From: Thiosocius sp963759055
GTDB taxonomy: Bacteria; Pseudomonadota; Gammaproteobacteria; Chromatiales; Chromatiaceae
Direction: 5' to 3'
Assembly: GCA_963759055.1 (NCBI GenBank)
Contig: CAVWYD010000017.1
Span: 46,485-110,484, forward strand
Length of the DNA stretch: 64,000 nt
The notes under the pieces were generated by a model, which saw nothing but the letters and a program-made list of their open reading frames with translations, searched no databases and had not been told where the DNA came from. This document shows, one piece after another, positions 17,651-26,065 of this stretch (the first letter of the stretch is position 1; each line of letters begins with the position of its first letter). A program made the translations under genes and the position numbers.

Positions 17651-17656
17651 CCCTGT

Positions 17657-18784
17657 ATGAGCGCAACACTCGACCTTGCCATCGACCTAATCTCCCGTCC
17701 GTCGGTCACACCGGAGGATGCCGGTTGCCAGGACCTGATGATGGAACGCCTGACCGCGTTGGGCTTTCGCAACGAGCCAATGCGCTTTGCGGAGGTGGAC
17801 AACTTCTGGGCACGACGAGGGACATCGGGGCCCGTGTTCTGTTTCGCCGGGCACACCGACGTGGTGCCTGCCGGCCCGCTGGACAAATGGGCCTCAGGTC
17901 CTTTCGAACCAGAGGTTCGTGATGGCAAGCTGTATGGTCGCGGTGCAGCCGACATGAAAGGCTCTCTGGCGGCCATGCTGACCGCCACTGAGCGCTTTGT
18001 CGCCAGCCATCCGGATCACAAGGGTTCCATTGCCTATCTGATCACCAGCGATGAAGAAGGCCCGGCAAAAAATGGCACCGTCAAGGTGGTCGACACCCTC
18101 GAGGCGCGCGGTGAAAAAATAGACTGGTGCCTGGTCGGCGAACCCTCGTCCACGCGGCATGTCGGCGACGTGGTCAAGAACGGTCGCCGTGGATCACTCG
18201 GCTGCGTGCTCAGCGTGCGCGGGGTCCAGGGGCATGTGGCCTATCCCCATCTGGCCAGGAATCCGGTGCATCAACTTGCTCCGGCATTGGCGGAATTGGC
18301 CGAGACGCAGTGGGACCAGGGCAATGAGTTCTTTCCCAAGACCACATTCCAGGTTTCCAACATCCACGCAGGTACAGGCGCGACCAATGTGATCCCGGGC
18401 GTCTGCCAGGTGACCTTCAACTTCCGTTTCTCAACCGAGACAACGCAGGAGGCCCTGCGCGAACGGGTCGAAACCCTTCTCGACAGACATGGGCTTGAAT
18501 ACGATATCGAATGGGACCTTTCCGGCCTTCCCTTTCTGACGCCGCGCGGGGAACTTGTCGCGGCCGCCCAGATGGCAATAAAAAACGTGGCTGGAATCGA
18601 TACCGAACTGTCCACCGCCGGCGGCACCTCTGACGGACGTTTCATTGCACCGACCGGCGCCCAGGTCCTGGAGCTCGGGCCGCTGAACGCAACGATCCAC
18701 CAGGTGAACGAATGCGTCAGTGTCGGGGACCTTGATCAGTTGTCATCCATGTACGAGGCGATCCTGCACAATCTGCTCAGCTGA
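17657..18784 (+). CDS. dapE: Succinyl-diaminopimelate desuccinylase
   Basis: An M20-family zinc hydrolase that releases succinate from N-succinyl-LL-diaminopimelate. The ATG at 17657 gives the standard 375 residues beginning MSATLDLAIDLISRPSVTPED; the in-frame extension to 17609 is only translated repeat. Metal and catalytic residues are visible in CFAGHTDVVPAG, YGRGAADMKGS and TSDEEGPAKNGT, with GGTSDGRFI near the C-terminus. It is the last gene of the dap cluster. There is no evident Shine-Dalgarno site because the CCTCGG repeat block lies directly upstream. Confidence 0.96.
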   Translation: MSATLDLAIDLISRPSVTPEDAGCQDLMMERLTALGFRNEPMRFAEVDNFWARRGTSGPVFCFAGHTDVVPAGPLDKWASGPFEPEVRDGKLYGRGAADMKGSLAAMLTATERFVASHPDHKGSIAYLITSDEEGPAKNGTVKVVDTLEARGEKIDWCLVGEPSSTRHVGDVVKNGRRGSLGCVLSVRGVQGHVAYPHLARNPVHQLAPALAELAETQWDQGNEFFPKTTFQVSNIHAGTGATNVIPGVCQVTFNFRFSTETTQEALRERVETLLDRHGLEYDIEWDLSGLPFLTPRGELVAAAQMAIKNVAGIDTELSTAGGTSDGRFIAPTGAQVLELGPLNATIHQVNECVSVGDLDQLSSMYEAILHNLLS

Positions 18785-18822
18785 CTGCAGGTCATGCATG
18801 GCCGGACCGGTTCGCGACCGAA

Positions 18823-19707
18823 TCAGGGTCCGCGCTTCATGACCGCACAGGCCTGGTTTGCCTCCTTCAAGCGAGCGCAGATCGACCATGCATCGGACCT
18901 GCTCATGGGACCCGTCTGTACCCGGTGCAAATCTTTTCCTTTCACTGAGACCGGGTCCAGAATGACCTGCCGGGACCCGAGAAACTCGGGGTATTTCTTC
19001 TTGTACGACATCCAGGCATCCATCGCGCGCTGCTTTGAACTGAAGGCCCCCAGCTGTATTCGATAGCTTTCACCTGAAACCGGCTTTTCGGGTTGCCCAT
19101 GCGCTTTAACCGGTTTGTTGATCACAACCAAACTGTTCTCGGGAACCGGAAAAAGGCTGTACTTCAACGGTCGCTGACGGTTGTCAGGGGCGGTGCGCCC
19201 GGGTTTCTCTTCGCCACCCTTCCGCTGATCTACCGGATCCTTGCCGCGGGTCCGGACCCGGGCCGCCTCGGTGGTTTTGGCGCCGTGGGCGATCAACAGC
19301 ATCGCCACCTCTTCATGCCCATTGCGTTGTGCCCAGTCAAGCGGCGTGATGCCGTCCTCGGTCCGTGCGTTTACCCTGGCGCCATGCTCGATCAGCACCC
19401 TGGCCACTGCCGTGTGTCCGTTGTAGGCGGCAAGATGTAGCGGTGTACTGCCTTTCTTCACCCGGTCGTTTACGCCGGCGCCCGAGATAATGGCCTGACT
19501 GACCCCGGCCTCATCACCATTGAACGCCATCCAATGGATCGCTGTTCCACCCTGCCCGCCTCCTGCACGGATCCTGGCGGCACGGTCCGGTTTCCCGGCA
19601 GGCGCCGAGCTGTCAATTGCACCTGGATAGTCCAGCTTCAGTTCCGCCGATGCCGGCGCACCGACGACAAGGCAGACGAGCGCTGCGACCAGAAGAACAA
19701 GTCTCAT
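18823..19707 (-). CDS. Exported ankyrin-repeat and SPOR-domain protein
   Basis: A 294-residue protein starting at the ATG at 19707 with a signal peptide (MRLVLLVAALVCLVVGAPASA). Three ankyrin repeats follow (about 60-150), including STPLHLAAYNGHTAVARVLI and ITPLDWAQRNGHEEVAMLLI. A charged linker precedes a C-terminal SPOR-type domain (about 210-290) with SYRIQLGAFSSKQRAMDAW. SPOR domains bind denuded glycan strands at the division septum; ankyrin repeats are protein-binding. The fusion points to a periplasmic adaptor at sites of peptidoglycan remodelling, which is inference. It is convergent with dapE. Confidence 0.85.
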   Translation of the reverse strand: MRLVLLVAALVCLVVGAPASAELKLDYPGAIDSSAPAGKPDRAARIRAGGGQGGTAIHWMAFNGDEAGVSQAIISGAGVNDRVKKGSTPLHLAAYNGHTAVARVLIEHGARVNARTEDGITPLDWAQRNGHEEVAMLLIAHGAKTTEAARVRTRGKDPVDQRKGGEEKPGRTAPDNRQRPLKYSLFPVPENSLVVINKPVKAHGQPEKPVSGESYRIQLGAFSSKQRAMDAWMSYKKKYPEFLGSRQVILDPVSVKGKDLHRVQTGPMSRSDAWSICARLKEANQACAVMKRGP

Positions 19708-19887
19708 AACCAACTCACTTGCTACTGTCCTTGGGGATAGGGAGCATTCTATGTTTTGTGATCCGCAGAATCACTACATGTAACGCCACATGGCTGCAGC
19801 CAGGATAAAAAAGCGTGAAAGAAGCCCATGGCGCCACGAACATTCGCTGCGTGAAAGCCGCCTGAGGATACTGACCGACTCGCATCC

Positions 19888-21384
19888 CTACTGAATGAAC
19901 TCCTGGCGAAGGCGCAATTGCAGCAACTTGGCCTGCTTGAATGCCTCCTTAAGCATCAGGCGTTGTGTTGCCGTTAACTCAGATGGGTCGACACGGTTGA
20001 TTTCTTCATACTCACCACCGGCCAACTGACGCTGTATCCGCAGGCGCTGGACGAATTCGAAAGCCTCGACCGTAGCCGAAATATCCGCGATTTGCCGATG
20101 GGTCGCGGCGCCGACCGCGCGAAATCGCTCAACCGTATTCGTCGTCCACACGCCATGCTGCAGTGCCCAGATACGGGCCGCATCCACGAAAAGCCGCGCG
20201 CCTCGGGTCTTGAGATCGATGGTATGAGGATAACGTCGGCCGCCGTCATAGGAAAAAGCACCGAACCAACCGAGCGACGGTGAGCAACCCAAGGCCTGCT
20301 CGGCCATGCCACGAAGAAATCGCGCATGCCTCGCCGGCTGGGGCAACAGCCAATTATGCAAATCGTCAACGAGCTCATCCTGGCCATACAGCGGACGAAA
20401 GTCGAAGAAGATCGATGCATTCAGCAATGCTTCCGGGCCGGGTTGCTCCATCCAGCTGCTGAAGCGCCCACGCCATTCCTCGACCGACAGACACCACACC
20501 GGATTACCCGCCATGATGTCGCCGGGACACAGCATGAATCCACAGATATCCAGGGCACGATTGACCGCCCTGGAAAACGGCAGCATGGCATTGCGTACTT
20601 TGTCGGTATCCGATTCATTCTCCGGGAGAAAAACAAGCCCGTTGTCCTGATCGCTGACGAAGGCCTGCTCCAGGCGCCCCTCTGACCCGAATACCATCCA
20701 GCACCAGGGCACCGGGGGCAGGTCGAATTCATTGGCGATCAGCTCGATCACCCGGATGCTGATCAGATCATTGAGACCGGACATCCACTTGCACAAAACC
20801 TCGACACCCATCCCGCTGGCGAACAGCTCGTGCCCGCGTTCGCGCACTGCTTTGGCTGCGTCCGCCATGCTGTCCACGTTGTCGGCCAGATTGATACGCT
20901 CAACCAGTTCCTCGGCTCCACCTTCACGGAATCCAGGCAGGTCTTCGGGCAACAGCAGGTTGCACAGCTGACCATCCGGCTCAACCAGCAGCAGATGGCT
21001 CAGACGACCACGCGTCACAGTGACACGGGCACGATGAACCGACGCATCCGCCGGCAGAACCACCGGCGCGGCCGTCATGAAGGTGAAGCTCGGATCACTC
21101 AGCTTGGCCTTCTTGAGGGTAATGGCCTCAACCAGGTCATGCAGAGTGACGACCCCCAGCGGCGCATCGCGGTTTTCCGCAACGACCCCCGCCTGCACCC
21201 CCGCCTGGTTGAGCGTGAACAGCGTATCCCGGATAGTCGCATCCGGTTTCACGATCAAAAGGTCACGCCGCACGAGTCGGCGCAACGGGGCCTCTCCCAG
21301 TCCCAACTCGGTATACAGCGGCGCAACGGGCGTGAGGGTCTTCCCCTTTTCGGATGCTCTGGCAGTGAGGGAGCGAGGCATCAT
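19888..21384 (-). CDS. CBS-domain and DUF294 nucleotidyltransferase-like protein
   Basis: A 498-residue cytosolic protein. A CBS pair occupies about residues 35-160 (VRRDLLIVKPDATIRDTLF; VVTLHDLVEAIT). A putative nucleotidyltransferase follows (about 175-320) with VFGSEGRLEQAFVSDQDNGLVF, which carries the catalytic GS...D.D pattern. A helical DUF294 C-terminal domain runs to the end. Unlike many relatives it has no N-terminal cyclic-nucleotide domain. Such proteins resemble GlnD's transferase, but no substrate is established. It lies directly downstream of the receiver and symporter-kinase genes, a combination that recurs at acetate or solute-sensing loci. Confidence 0.88.
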   Translation of the reverse strand: MMPRSLTARASEKGKTLTPVAPLYTELGLGEAPLRRLVRRDLLIVKPDATIRDTLFTLNQAGVQAGVVAENRDAPLGVVTLHDLVEAITLKKAKLSDPSFTFMTAAPVVLPADASVHRARVTVTRGRLSHLLLVEPDGQLCNLLLPEDLPGFREGGAEELVERINLADNVDSMADAAKAVRERGHELFASGMGVEVLCKWMSGLNDLISIRVIELIANEFDLPPVPWCWMVFGSEGRLEQAFVSDQDNGLVFLPENESDTDKVRNAMLPFSRAVNRALDICGFMLCPGDIMAGNPVWCLSVEEWRGRFSSWMEQPGPEALLNASIFFDFRPLYGQDELVDDLHNWLLPQPARHARFLRGMAEQALGCSPSLGWFGAFSYDGGRRYPHTIDLKTRGARLFVDAARIWALQHGVWTTNTVERFRAVGAATHRQIADISATVEAFEFVQRLRIQRQLAGGEYEEINRVDPSELTATQRLMLKEAFKQAKLLQLRLRQEFIQ

Positions 21385-21389
21385 GATCT

Positions 21390-21773
21390 CTAATCTCCCG
21401 CGTCTTCCCGGTGCAGCAGCTCATGTACCTTCGCGACCAGATCATGGGTCGAAAAGGGTTTTGTAATATAGGCATCTGCTCCGAGCGAAATACCTTTCTT
21501 CATCTCGGCCTCGCGTCCCTTGGCGGTCAACATCAGGATCGGCATTCGCGACAACGCCGGGGCGGCACGCACCTCTGCACAAACCTCGAAACCGTTCTTA
21601 CGCGGCATCATGACATCGAGAATCATCAGGTCCGGCCTCGTGCCGGCAAGCAGGTCGATAGCCTCCTGGCCGTCGCTGGCCGTCACCACTTCATGACCTT
21701 CGCGGCGCATCAGAAACTCTACGGACAACACGATATTGGGCTCGTCATCCACTATCAGGACTTTCTTCGACAT
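21390..21773 (-). CDS. Single-domain response regulator (CheY-like receiver)
   Basis: A 127-residue receiver with no output domain. The acidic pocket is in VDDE, the phospho-acceptor is Asp53 in MILDVMMP, Thr83 is in LTAKG and Lys105 is in YITKPF. Its start overlaps the end of the histidine kinase gene by 29 bp and it ends 5 bp before the DUF294 gene, so the three form one unit. Without an output domain it must act by protein contact or phosphotransfer. Confidence 0.93.
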   Translation of the reverse strand: MSKKVLIVDDEPNIVLSVEFLMRREGHEVVTASDGQEAIDLLAGTRPDLMILDVMMPRKNGFEVCAEVRAAPALSRMPILMLTAKGREAEMKKGISLGADAYITKPFSTHDLVAKVHELLHREDAGD

Positions 21774-24517
21774 CTGTCTTCCCCACTCGCTGATCGCTGT
21801 TGCGTTTCATGGGCAGTTCAAAGGTAAAGGTAGCACCATTCTGGGGCGCGCTATCTACCCAGATACGCCCGTCGAGATGCTCGATGATCCGGCGGCTGAT
21901 CGGCAAACCCAGTCCCGTACCCACCGGCTTGTCACTTCCTCCACTGCCCTGGTGGAATTTCTCGAAGATGTGCGGTTGGTCTGCTTTGGGTATTCCCGGT
22001 CCATTGTCAGACACACTGACACGACATTTCCCGGACTCCGCAGAGAGACGCAATTTGACGATGCCTTCATCCGCCGGCGCAAACTTCACAGCATTGGACA
22101 GGAGATTCACCAAAACCTGCATCAGCCGGTCCCGATCCACGGTGACAAGGCAGGGGCGCTCGGGCACATCACATTCAACCCGGGCCCCGCGTTCCCTGAA
22201 CAGCTGTTCGGTCACCTGCAAACCTTCGTTGATCAGTTCGGCCACATCCACATCCTCGGCACGCCAGTCGGCATGGCCGGACTCGATCTTGGCCAGATCC
22301 AGGACCTGGTTAACCAGCCGGGACAGCCGTTTGGTTTCGCTGACGATGATGCCGAGAAAACGCCGGCGCTCTTCGAGCGCGACCTTCGGGTCATCAAACA
22401 GGATCTCGGAGAAAGCACGGATCGATGCCAGGGGTGTGCGCAGCTCATGTGTGACCGATGACATGAAATCATCCTTTAGCCGGTCGATCTCCTTGAGCTG
22501 ATCATTGGCCTGCTTCAACTCGCGGCTCGCAGCCTCGAGCTCGATTGATTTCTGTTCCAACTCGCGGCTGTATGCGCGGATCTGCGAGGCCTCATCGAGA
22601 ATATTGAGCACCTCGTCCAGCCCCAGGGTCTCCTCCGCGGTTACCGAGTCCACCATGACCCGTGCCGAGGCGCTACCGATGGCTCCCGCCAGCAGAGTCT
22701 CGGCAAAATGTACGGTTTCCCCGTCAGCAGGCAGGCCGCCCACATCCTCGACTTCCCGCCTTGCAGCATATTGACTGAACGCACGTCGCGCGCCCTCTGC
22801 GCCGAGGAAACGCTCGGCAAGCCCGAACAGTTCCTTGACCTCGGCCTTACCGCGCCAGAGACCTATTCCAAGAGGGCGCTCATGTTTCAGGACATCCACA
22901 AACAGCGTCGCCTGCGTTGTCTCGTGGACGTTCGGGGCACGCCTCAAAGAGAAGAACAGATAGGCGCCGATGTTGAACACCATGCTCCAGAACAGACAAT
23001 GGGTGATTTCGTTCATCCCCGTCAGACCGAACAACTCCTGCGGGCGCAGCAGCTCGATTCCAAAGGGACCCTGCTCAAGGATCCCGGCAGGCAGCCAGCC
23101 CGACTTGGCGAACGACGGCAACAGCAAGGTGTATAACCAGACACCGAATCCGGCGAGCAGGCCGGCAAGTGCACCCGCGTGGGTCCCTCCCCGCCAGTAA
23201 AGGCCGATCAGCATCGCTGGCGCAAACTGGGCGACTGCCGAAAAACTGATCAGACCGATACTGACGAGTGCGTACGCCTCTCCCGCAAAGTAAAAGTACA
23301 AATAGCCGAGCAGCAGGATCACGATGATGGCGCCTCGCCGGATTCTCAACAGCAATTGGCTCAGATCGGCCTCTGGAGGCATCCGCTTCCAACGCCTTAA
23401 CAATCCAGGCATGACCAGGTCGTTACACACCATGGTGGAAAGCGCGATCGTCTCAACGATCACCATCCCGGTGGCCGCCGACAGACCACCGATAAATGCA
23501 GAGCAGGGACAGTCCCCCCTGATCATGAGCCATCGGCAGCGTCAATACGAAGGTGTCCGCATCCACATTTGTGCCTGCGAATGTCAACTGCCCGGCAAGC
23601 GCTATTGGAATGACGAAGATATTGATCAGCAGCAGGTAAAGCGGAAACATCCATACTGCACGGCGCAGATGGTTTTCCGAGCTGTTTTCGACCACTGCGA
23701 CCTGAAATTGACGTGGTAGCATCATGACCGCGAGCGCCGCGAGGATGGTCAGCGAATACCAGTTTCCATAACTGCCACCCTCGTCCGCGATCACCGGGTT
23801 CAGGAAACCGGCCAGCTCCGCTTTGTCGAACAGATCTGCAAATCCATCGTGCAGATAAAAGGTGGCAAAGACACCAACTGCGAGAAAGGCGATCAGCTTC
23901 ACAATCGACTCGAAGGCAATCGCGGCTACCATCCCTTCGTGTCGCTCGCTCGCATCGAGATGGCGCGTACCGAACAATATGGTGAATGCTGCGAGCAGAA
24001 GGGCAACATAGAGCGCCGTGTCCTGCAGAATGGGAATTGTCCCCGCCGTTCCCGCCAGATCGACATCCGGAAAACTCTGCAGGATGGTGACGCTGCGCGA
24101 TATCGCTTTCAGCTGCAGCGCTATGTAGGGCACAATGCCCAGAACGGCGATCACTGTCACGATACCGCCGAGCAGCTGGCTCTTGCCGTAGCGTGACGCA
24201 ATGAAATCGGCAATGGATGTAATGCGTTGGGTCTTGCTGATCCGCACCATCTTGAGCAACAGCGTGCCCCAGAGTGCGGCTATCAGCGTCGGACCAAGAT
24301 AGATCGGGAGAAATCCGACCCCGCTCGCCGCAGCACGCCCGACACTGCCGTAATACGTCCATGCCGTACAGTAGACGGCCAGCGACAGTGCGTAGACCGT
24401 CGGCCTGCTGATCACCGAACGATTCTGATCGGCGCGCCGGTCCGCCCAGTACGCGATCGCGAACAGCAAACCGAGATAAAGCAGCGAATAGACGACTATG
24501 AGCTTCGTACTCAGCAT
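21745..24517 (-). CDS. SLC5 symporter-linked sensor histidine kinase, interrupted by a frameshift
   Basis: A CbrA/CrbS-type protein with an N-terminal sodium/solute symporter module of about 12-13 spans (residues 1 to about 530). A cytosolic linker and coiled coil follow, then a HisKA domain with His690 in VTHELRTPL and a HATPase domain (DNGPGIP, GTGLGLPISRRI). The frame breaks at 23500: one extra base splits the sequence between LTLPMAHDQGGLSLL and AFIGGLSAATGMVIVET. Removing it gives 923 residues, the expected length. Relatives sense a transported solute and control carbon use. I treat it as one gene, with either a sequence error or a recent mutation. Confidence 0.85.
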
Positions 24518-24532
24518 ACGCGGCTCATCCGA

Positions 24533-24733
24533 CTACCGGTTATCGGCCTCGACCGTTATCGCCGCGAGCACAACCAGCAGCAACCATACGCCAAAAAGAT
24601 AGAGGTAGCTGACCGGGAAACCGGCCCATTCCACCGCACGATCAAACAGGGTCAGTGCCGGCGAGTACAGCAGCAGCAGACCCAGTAGGAATATCCCGAC
24701 CAATCGTTGTCTGGTCAGTATCGAGTGACGCAT
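24533..24733 (-). CDS. Small two-span membrane protein upstream of the symporter-kinase
   Basis: A 66-residue protein with two hydrophobic segments (VGIFLLGLLLLYSPALTLF and YLYLFGVWLLLVVLAAITV). It ends 15 bp before the symporter-kinase start on the same strand. Small proteins of this shape often precede SLC5-type symporters, where they are thought to help the transporter. The family assignment is uncertain, but the position and membrane pattern support a real gene. Confidence 0.7.
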   Translation of the reverse strand: MRHSILTRQRLVGIFLLGLLLLYSPALTLFDRAVEWAGFPVSYLYLFGVWLLLVVLAAITVEADNR

Positions 24734-24834
24734 ACCGGCTCCAACGGCTCGAAAGTCCGTCTACCCAGTATATGTCACCAAAACCGATCCCGTTGGCGCG
24801 CCACAGCGGTCCATCACACGACCCGGTTCAGGTA

Positions 24835-25179
24835 TCAGTTACGGCCCCGCGACAGCGGCATAAGCCGGGCGCCGGCGCCGACAGCCCAGGCACCCAACTT
24901 TCCCAGAACAAGCAGCAGCAGCACCACGGCAAGCCAGGAAAGGTAATGCGCCAGCCCCTCTCCGCCACTCTCCAGATAAGCGGAAATTTTCGTGGTCTCC
25001 AGAAAATACCGGGCGAAATAGGCAATGCTGTCCGGGTCGTGGAACAACTTCCAGGCAGCATAAATGGCGCCTCCGAGGGCCCAGATGCCAAACCCGATGA
25101 GAACCAAACCAAGGACGGACGCAATACCCGTCAGTATCGTCAGCATCGGCGACGGTGCAGCATCGTTTTCCGCTTGCAT
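24835..25179 (-). CDS. Hypothetical small membrane protein
   Basis: A 114-residue protein with a hydrophobic segment at about 13-42 (ILTGIASVLGLVLIGFGIWAL, then a continuation) and another at about 80-103 (YLSWLAVVLLLLVLGKLGAWAVGAGA). Between them is a polar stretch with YFARYFLETTKIS. No family recognised. It lies in a same-strand run with the membrane protein upstream (25261-25975) and may be cotranscribed. Confidence 0.65.
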   Translation of the reverse strand: MQAENDAAPSPMLTILTGIASVLGLVLIGFGIWALGGAIYAAWKLFHDPDSIAYFARYFLETTKISAYLESGGEGLAHYLSWLAVVLLLLVLGKLGAWAVGAGARLMPLSRGRN

Positions 25180-25260
25180 ATACCTGCGTTCCCTGTAATG
25201 CGTAGTTATTATTGACCCGGCCGCCCAATATACCGGGTGCAGCTGCCATGTGCCGGCCGG

Positions 25261-25975
25261 CTATTCTTTGAGCTGGATCTTCAGCTGCCCCTCTTCAACA
25301 CGGATATCCTCCACGCCATCGGCAAAGGCGCTCCAGAAACCGTTCTTGTCACCAAATTCGCTGATCAGGTCGATGTTTTTCAGACCACCCAGCCAGGCAT
25401 TGGGAATGGGAATGCCCATGATACTGACACCCTTCAGGACCACCACAGGCTTGGCATCACGGAAGGCCATCTCCACACCCGTGGATACCCGCAGGGTTTT
25501 TCCCCCAAGGATCGGAAAATCCTGATCAACAGGCACGAGCAGCCTCGCACTGACCAGATCGTCGCCCAGATCCAGGGCAAGTTTCTTCGCCAGATCATGG
25601 TTGTTGGCCACCATGGCGTTAAGCTCGCGCTCGCTGAACCTGACCTCGCCGTCTTGCACCGGCCTCGCTGTATCGTTCCGACCTCAGCCACTGCTCGTCA
25701 GTCTCGCTTGGCGCCGAATTGGCTGAACCCGCGCCCGGACCGGGGTCATAGCCCAGCACCCTCAGTTTGGCATCCAGCGTCTGCTGCTCATTGACACTGA
25801 GTTCGACCGGCTTGAAATCCTTCGCATAGACATAGGTGCGTACGATCCAGAATGTGACAGCCATGGTCACCAAGATGGTTGCGAGCACGATCCACAGGAT
25901 ATGTACGCCGCGGATACCACCGCCACGCGAAGGATTCTCTAACTCTTGTGTCTCTAACCTCATTCTTCCATCCAT
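25261..25975 (-). CDS. Hypothetical single-span membrane protein, interrupted by a frameshift
   Basis: Two overlapping minus-strand frames join into one protein of about 237 residues. The first half has one span (VHILWIVLATILVTMAVTFWIV) and continues to EQWLRS near 25680. The second resumes as NDTARPVQDGEVRFSEREL and ends GQLKIQLKE at 25261. A single extra base between about 25676 and 25684 explains the break; the second frame has a stop at 25684-25686 and so cannot start earlier. The C-terminal part looks like a membrane-tethered periplasmic domain. Function unknown. Confidence 0.7.
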
Positions 25976-26065
25976 AAAACTACTGGCCAAAGCCTGTTCC
26001 TTGAATTGGACCGGACACGCCCTGCCGGGTTCATTCTACCCCCGGACAGGCTGACACTCATCCCG

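Noticed and set aside
17609..17656. Earlier start for dapE
   Set aside because: The extension only translates the CCTCGG repeat block; the family N-terminus begins at 17657.
17137..17656. CRISPR-like array from the regular CCTCGG units
   Set aside because: Units are 6-8 bp with no spacers, far too short for CRISPR repeats.
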